This document shows, piece by piece, positions 60,073 to 64,000 of a DNA stretch of 64,000 nt. Origin of the DNA: Sphaerochaeta sp032144095 (GTDB taxonomy: Bacteria; Spirochaetota; Spirochaetia; Sphaerochaetales; Sphaerochaetaceae); contig NZ_JAVSNJ010000002.1 in the NCBI RefSeq assembly GCF_032144095.1, forward strand, positions 1-64,000, read 5' to 3'. Numbering within the stretch: the first letter of the stretch is position 1; each line of letters begins with the position of its first letter. The notes beneath the pieces were generated by a model. The model searched no databases and was not told the DNA's origin. It saw only the letters and a program-made list of their open reading frames with translations. Both the position numbers and the translations under genes were made by a program.

Positions 60073-62127
60073 ATGCTTGATGAAAATATTTTGCAGACCG
60101 TCATTAAGGACATGGTAGCTCGTTCGGCAGTAAAGGGCTATGTCTCTAAGGATGATATTCGCAATGCTCTTGGTGAGGATAAGGCAACGGATGAATCGCT
60201 TGACGAGATCTTACAGACTTTAGGTGAACTGGAAATACCTGTAACCGAAAGTGACAAGGCCCTTGTTCCCGACATCTTTGTTGAAGAACCCTCTGCCGAT
60301 GAATTGGACACAGACATAGAAGACGAGCCGGATGATACCGACTTGCTCGATGACACCCTCGAAGACGAGGAAGATGACATCATTGTAGACTCTATCATTG
60401 ACGATTACCCCATAAAGGATTCCTCCAAGAAAAAGGATGTCGAAGATGGGGATGATGATGCTGAAGAGGATGACGATGATTCCGACCTGGACGATGATGA
60501 CCAGGGATCCTCCATGAAACACGCCTGGAGTGGCATGAGCACAGACGATGACGCAGCCGGTGGAAACCGCTTTGTGGATATCTCTTCACTCAATGACCAG
60601 GACAGCGATACCGACCATGTCAGGCACAACACCATCCTTGGTACAGACAAGAGTGACTCTTCCGGTGATGATCCCATTCGGCTCTACCTTCGCGAAATCG
60701 GAAGGGAGAACCTCCTTACCGCCGAACAAGAGGTCGAGCTGAGCAAGAAGATGGAGGATGGCGCACGCATCATAACCGAGGTTATCCAGGAAAGCGGCAT
60801 CATGATCACCCGTTTCTATGATATCATCAAGGTCCTCAACACCAAGATGGAAGGCCAGGAAGAGGAGTACAACGCCAAGGATTACAAGGACCTTGTAAAC
60901 AACCAGAAACGTTTTACCCAGTTTTACAAAGAACCCCTGAAGGAAGTCCAGGCATCCCTGAAGACCTACATGGCCAAGAAGGAACAGATGATCAGCAGTG
61001 GAGAGGATGTCTTCCATGATGAAAGTCTTGCCAAGAGCCGCTCTGCCCTGCTCAAGAAGCTTGGGAAGATTGATCTGCAACCAGAGGAGATCACCTCCTT
61101 TACCCATGATTTCATCGATTCCGAAAACAAGATCCGCTCCTACAAGGAGAAAAAGCAGCAGTTGGAAAACAAGCTGCACATATCCTCCCCAAAGGAACTG
61201 CGCCAGCTGGGCCGGGACCTTGCAACCCAGAGCCGATGCTCAGTCATCGAGGAAGAACTCCACCTCACCAGTGACACGATCAAGGACCTCATCAGGGAGC
61301 TGCAGCTCACCGACAAGGAACTGAAGATGATCGAGTACCAGTTCGAGGAGTGTTGTGACAACATCCTCGTTCACTCGACGAAGATCAAATACGGGCAGAA
61401 GATGATGAAGGATGCCAAGGACCGCCTCATTCGAGCCAACTTGCGTCTGGTAGTCTCGATCGCCAAAAAATATACGAACCGTGGCTTGCACTTCTTTGAC
61501 CTCGTCCAGGAAGGGAACATCGGCCTTATCAAGGCAGTCGAGAAGTTCGAGTACCGCAAGGGCTTCAAGTTCTCCACCTATGCCACCTGGTGGATCCGCC
61601 AGGCGATCACCCGTTCCATCAGCGACCAGGCACGGACCATCCGTGTTCCTGTCCACATGATAGAGCAGATCAACAAGGTGGTCCGTGAGTCAAGGATGCT
61701 GATGCAGTCCCTTGGAAGGGAACCCACCGACGAAGAGGTCGCTGAAAAGCTTGGATGGACAGAAGTCAAGGTGAAGGCAGTCAAGAACGTTGCCAGGGAA
61801 CCCATCAGTCTGGAAACTCCCGTAGGTGAGGAGGAAGACTCCTTGCTCTCTGACTTCATAGAAGACAAGGAAGTGGAGAATCCTGCCACACAGACGGCAT
61901 ACTCCCTCCTTCAGGAACAGCTGAAGGACGTGCTTGCAACCCTGCCTGCCCGCGAGCAGGAGGTTTTGAAGATGCGTTTTGGTCTTGAGGATGGATACTC
62001 ATTGACACTTGAAGAGGTGGGACTGTATTTTGAAGTAACCAGAGAACGCATCAGGCAGATCGAGGCCAAGGCGCTCAGAAGGTTGCGTCACCCAAAGCGC
62101 AGCAGGAAATTGAAGGATTTCATTTGA
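60073..62127 (+). CDS. rpoD: RNA polymerase primary sigma factor (sigma-70)
   Basis: The 684-residue protein has region 1.1 (about 1-65), then a long Asp/Glu-rich linker (about 70-200, with runs such as GDDDAEEDDDDSDLDDDD), region 1.2 (DPIRLYLREIG at about 202), a non-conserved insert, regions 2.1-2.4 (GFKFSTYATWWIRQAITRS near 498) and region 4.2 (VTRERIRQIEAKALRRLRHP near 660). It directs the core enzyme to -35/-10 promoters like those noted here. The acidic linker is longer and more negative than usual. Confidence 0.95.
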   Translation: MLDENILQTVIKDMVARSAVKGYVSKDDIRNALGEDKATDESLDEILQTLGELEIPVTESDKALVPDIFVEEPSADELDTDIEDEPDDTDLLDDTLEDEEDDIIVDSIIDDYPIKDSSKKKDVEDGDDDAEEDDDDSDLDDDDQGSSMKHAWSGMSTDDDAAGGNRFVDISSLNDQDSDTDHVRHNTILGTDKSDSSGDDPIRLYLREIGRENLLTAEQEVELSKKMEDGARIITEVIQESGIMITRFYDIIKVLNTKMEGQEEEYNAKDYKDLVNNQKRFTQFYKEPLKEVQASLKTYMAKKEQMISSGEDVFHDESLAKSRSALLKKLGKIDLQPEEITSFTHDFIDSENKIRSYKEKKQQLENKLHISSPKELRQLGRDLATQSRCSVIEEELHLTSDTIKDLIRELQLTDKELKMIEYQFEECCDNILVHSTKIKYGQKMMKDAKDRLIRANLRLVVSIAKKYTNRGLHFFDLVQEGNIGLIKAVEKFEYRKGFKFSTYATWWIRQAITRSISDQARTIRVPVHMIEQINKVVRESRMLMQSLGREPTDEEVAEKLGWTEVKVKAVKNVAREPISLETPVGEEEDSLLSDFIEDKEVENPATQTAYSLLQEQLKDVLATLPAREQEVLKMRFGLEDGYSLTLEEVGLYFEVTRERIRQIEAKALRRLRHPKRSRKLKDFI

Positions 62128-62146
62128 TAGATAGCAGGAGAGGATG

Positions 62147-62965
62147 ATGGAAGAAGCAGAAGTTTTCGCAAGACTCAACCAATTGCAGGAGGATCTCACC
62201 GCTAGGTTCTCCCTTGAGGACGAGATTGTCAAGTTACCAAGGGATTTGAAAGTCAAGCAAGAGTTGCTGGACAAGATCAACAAGGAATATATCGAGGAAA
62301 ATGACCGGAGTGAAACTGCGAAACAGGAGCTGAAAAGTCTCAAGATCCAGTATGACGACTCTGTTCGTGCTCGTGAGAATTCTGAAAAGCAGATGGAGTT
62401 GATCACTACCCAACGTGAATTTGAAGCCTTGGAGAAAGAGATCAAGGACGCTGCATCCAAAGAGCAGAGCCTGCTCAAGCAGGTACATGCCAAGGAAAAG
62501 CAGGTTCATGAGTTTGGTGAGAGCCTTACCGAGAAAGAGCAGTTGATGAACCTCCAGCAGAGCGAAGTTGATTCAGAGTCCAGCAAGATCGAAGCCTTGC
62601 TTGCTGAAAAAAATACTGCACTCTCCGCTTTGGAGATCAAATGCAACTCCTACATTGGTGCCGATATTACAGAGGACCTGTACAACAAGTTCTGCAACAT
62701 CGTGAAGAACAAGAAAGGCAAGGGTATTGTACCTGTCCATGGTCTTGTTTGTCAGGGTTGTCATATTGTGCTTCCTGTACAGTTTGTCAATGACGTGCGT
62801 AGTGAGAAGCAGATAGATTTCTGCCCGTACTGCAGCCGTATCCTCTTCTATGAGGACGTTGACGGTGCTGAAGACCAGTTCGGCAAAAGCATCGATGATG
62901 GTGATTTCGAGGAAGGCAGTCTTTCTGACTTTGTCGACAGCAGCGAATTCGACGATTTGCTCTAG
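62147..62965 (+). CDS. Coiled-coil protein with C-terminal C4 zinc ribbon (DUF164 type)
   Basis: The 272-residue protein is mostly coiled coil (about 8-175, Lys/Glu-rich) with a C4 zinc ribbon: CQGCHIVLP and CPYCSRILF (Cys at about 203, 206, 227 and 230). The tail is acidic (EEGSLSDFVDSSEFDDLL). This is the zf-RING_7/DUF164 layout. Family members may act in RNA or envelope processes, but the role is unclear. ATG 62147 is favoured over 62144 because AGGAG lies about 6-9 nt upstream. It directly precedes rnpB. Confidence 0.82.
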   Translation: MEEAEVFARLNQLQEDLTARFSLEDEIVKLPRDLKVKQELLDKINKEYIEENDRSETAKQELKSLKIQYDDSVRARENSEKQMELITTQREFEALEKEIKDAASKEQSLLKQVHAKEKQVHEFGESLTEKEQLMNLQQSEVDSESSKIEALLAEKNTALSALEIKCNSYIGADITEDLYNKFCNIVKNKKGKGIVPVHGLVCQGCHIVLPVQFVNDVRSEKQIDFCPYCSRILFYEDVDGAEDQFGKSIDDGDFEEGSLSDFVDSSEFDDLL

Positions 62966-62980
62966 GGTTTGGATTTGTAA

Positions 62981-63318
62981 GGCAAGCTAGATGATCGCGG
63001 GCGGTCGCAAGACCGCTTGAGGAAAGTCCGGGCTCCATAGGACATGACGCCGGGTAACACCCGGGAGCGGTAACGCTATAGAAAGCACCACAGAAAATAT
63101 ACCGCCGGTTTACCGGTAAGGGTGAAATGGTGGGGTAAGAGCCCACCGCATCGCTGGCAACAGGGATGGCATGGTAAGCCTCGTCAGGAGCAAGACCAAG
63201 CAGCAGGTTGGGCTGTCCGCCTTTAGCCTGCGGGTCGGTTGCTGCAATCCATTGGTAACAATGGGTGTGGATAGATGATCATCATAAACAGAACCCGGCT
63301 TATTGCTTGCCTTTTTTT
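62981..63318 (+). ncRNA. rnpB: RNase P RNA (type A) with terminator
   Basis: The conserved 5' core GAGGAAAGTCCGGGCTCC (63019-63036), the middle GGGTAAGAGCCCACCG element (about 63133-63148) and the 3' end ACAGAACCCGGCTTAT (63288-63303) are diagnostic of bacterial RNase P RNA. GGCAAGC (62981-62987) pairs with GCTTGCC (63305-63311) to close helix P1, and T7 follows, so the end doubles as the terminator. It processes tRNA 5' ends. The gene starts 15 nt after the zinc-ribbon gene. Confidence 0.95.
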
Positions 63319-63341
63319 AGATAACCATGGGAGAATAGCGT

Positions 63342-64000
63342 ATGCAAAGAAACAGAACTCTTGCGTATTTGCTCTTCTCCCTTTTTTTGTTGCTTGCCTC
63401 TTGTGGGATTTCTCCTGCTCCTGGGTTTTCAAGACTGGCAGATGGGGGCAAGTTTGCCGAACTGGAACAGAAGAGTGCAAAGGCCCTTTCCAAAAGGATT
63501 GAAGCTGAGACCCTCTACTATAGGGCAGTGGCCTTGGAGGGATTGGCAAGGCATGATGAGGCCTTTCATCTCCTTTCCTTGTATTTTGCCATGGCATCGG
63601 CTAAGGATGCCAATCTGGTTGTTGCCCACCGGCTGATGTGCCGCGTTGCCACCGAGGCAAAAGAACCTGAAAAGGTCCTTTCTAGTGCACGCTGGCTGGA
63701 CTCCCTCTCCCTTTTGGAGAGGGAACAGGTCGAGCTCTACTACCAGGCCTTGTTGATGACAGGCAATGTCGATGAGGCTACCACCATCTTTACCAGATTC
63801 CTGAAGGATACGATAGAACCGGTTGCCTATGCCAGGATGTTGCTTGCCTCAGAAGCCGAGGAAAAAAAAGTGGTTGAGGCGTTCTCCTTTCTGCATCCCC
63901 TTGAGCAACTTACATTGATACAAAGCTCTGCTTCTGATACTGTTTCACCTGAGAGAGCCAAATTCTTGCTCTCCCTTGCAATCCCCCTGGAAGCGGCTAT
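63342..64000 (+). CDS. Lipoprotein with helical-repeat body, truncated by the window edge
   Basis: ATG 63342 follows GGGAGA. The first 219 residues are visible and the frame is open to the window end. The lipobox is LLASC, with Cys at about residue 21. The mature part is almost wholly alpha-helical with TPR-like repeats (AETLYYRAVALEGLARHDEAF, split at about 54-74, and LYYQALLMTGNVDEATTIF). It is probably a lipid-anchored scaffold facing the periplasm. No catalytic motif is seen. Confidence 0.8.
   Translation, partial: MQRNRTLAYLLFSLFLLLASCGISPAPGFSRLADGGKFAELEQKSAKALSKRIEAETLYYRAVALEGLARHDEAFHLLSLYFAMASAKDANLVVAHRLMCRVATEAKEPEKVLSSARWLDSLSLLEREQVELYYQALLMTGNVDEATTIFTRFLKDTIEPVAYARMLLASEAEEKKVVEAFSFLHPLEQLTLIQSSASDTVSPERAKFLLSLAIPLEAA

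Noticed and set aside
1..64000. CRISPR array, intact insertion sequence, prophage or rRNA operon
   Set aside because: No regularly spaced repeats, transposase, integrase, phage structural or rRNA sequences were found on reading both strands.

Overview
The window looks like the chromosome of a spirochaete, most probably a Sphaerochaeta-type member of the Treponema/Sphaerochaeta lineage. This is inferred from gene content and protein style (an isoleucyl-tRNA synthetase resembling the eukaryotic/archaeal type, an rnfCDGEAB cluster, split activase/DUF2229 proteins, a short FtsY, PEGA-type exported proteins). No database search was possible. Composition is moderate GC, with AT-rich patches at 289-724 and 56370-57430. 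Genes are tightly packed: many neighbours overlap by 4 nt (ATGA) and several convergent pairs overlap at their stop codons.

Layout. 1-3.4 kb: a truncated membrane coiled-coil gene, then rpmF-acpP-rnc facing cca. 3.4-8.6 kb: ileS, a lipoprotein, an FmdB-like zinc ribbon and trpS. 8.7-13 kb: a three-gene ABC importer, probably for ferric iron. 13-16.7 kb: a phosphohexomutase facing pgl-zwf. 16.7-21 kb: a two-gene acyl-CoA dehydratase activase-like pair. 21-24.5 kb: nifS-thiI (tRNA thiolation) divergent from aroB. 24.5-30.6 kb: hisS plus a DEAH helicase, then pcnB facing a P-loop/Asp23-like fusion. 30.7-37.6 kb: rnfCDGEAB, followed by a GH57-like protein lacking the expected catalytic residues. 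37.6-44.9 kb: prfB with a programmed frameshift, two exported proteins around ftsY, and a LolCDE-like exporter. 44.9-50.6 kb: rnz, a degenerate GGDEF membrane protein, an FtsB/DivIC-like protein, a YrdC/Sua5 protein, a DUF1015 protein, thiamine pyrophosphokinase, a small membrane protein and AroH-type chorismate mutase. 50.7-56.4 kb: a tripartite tricarboxylate (TctCBA) importer in one operon with aroA and a LacI-family regulator. 56.4-57.4 kb: a gene-poor scar with a frameshifted dinJ-yafQ toxin-antitoxin relic, ending at tRNA-Thr. 57.4-64 kb: tRNA-Thr and tRNA-Tyr, a YkgJ-type protein, dnaG-rpoD, a zinc-ribbon coiled-coil protein, RNase P RNA and a truncated lipoprotein gene.

How it fits together. 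Much of the window is core information processing: tRNA charging (ileS, trpS, hisS), tRNA maturation (rnpB, rnz, cca, thiI/nifS), replication and transcription (dnaG, rpoD) and protein targeting (ftsY, Lol). Energy and carbon functions are Rnf (ferredoxin:NAD oxidoreduction with ion pumping), the oxidative pentose phosphate entry (zwf-pgl) and the importers. Both tRNA genes lack an encoded CCA, which fits the presence of cca.

The most unusual signals are: several genes without a Shine-Dalgarno sequence whose start codon lies 6-7 nt after a promoter -10 box (candidate leaderless mRNAs: cca, nifS, aroB, rnz, pgl, and the P-loop/Asp23 gene); the TctCBA-aroA-LacI operon beside aroH, which suggests uptake of an aromatic-pathway carboxylate; the catalytically degenerate GH57-like gene coupled to rnf; and the toxin-antitoxin relic bracketed by a tRNA-Thr 3'-end repeat.
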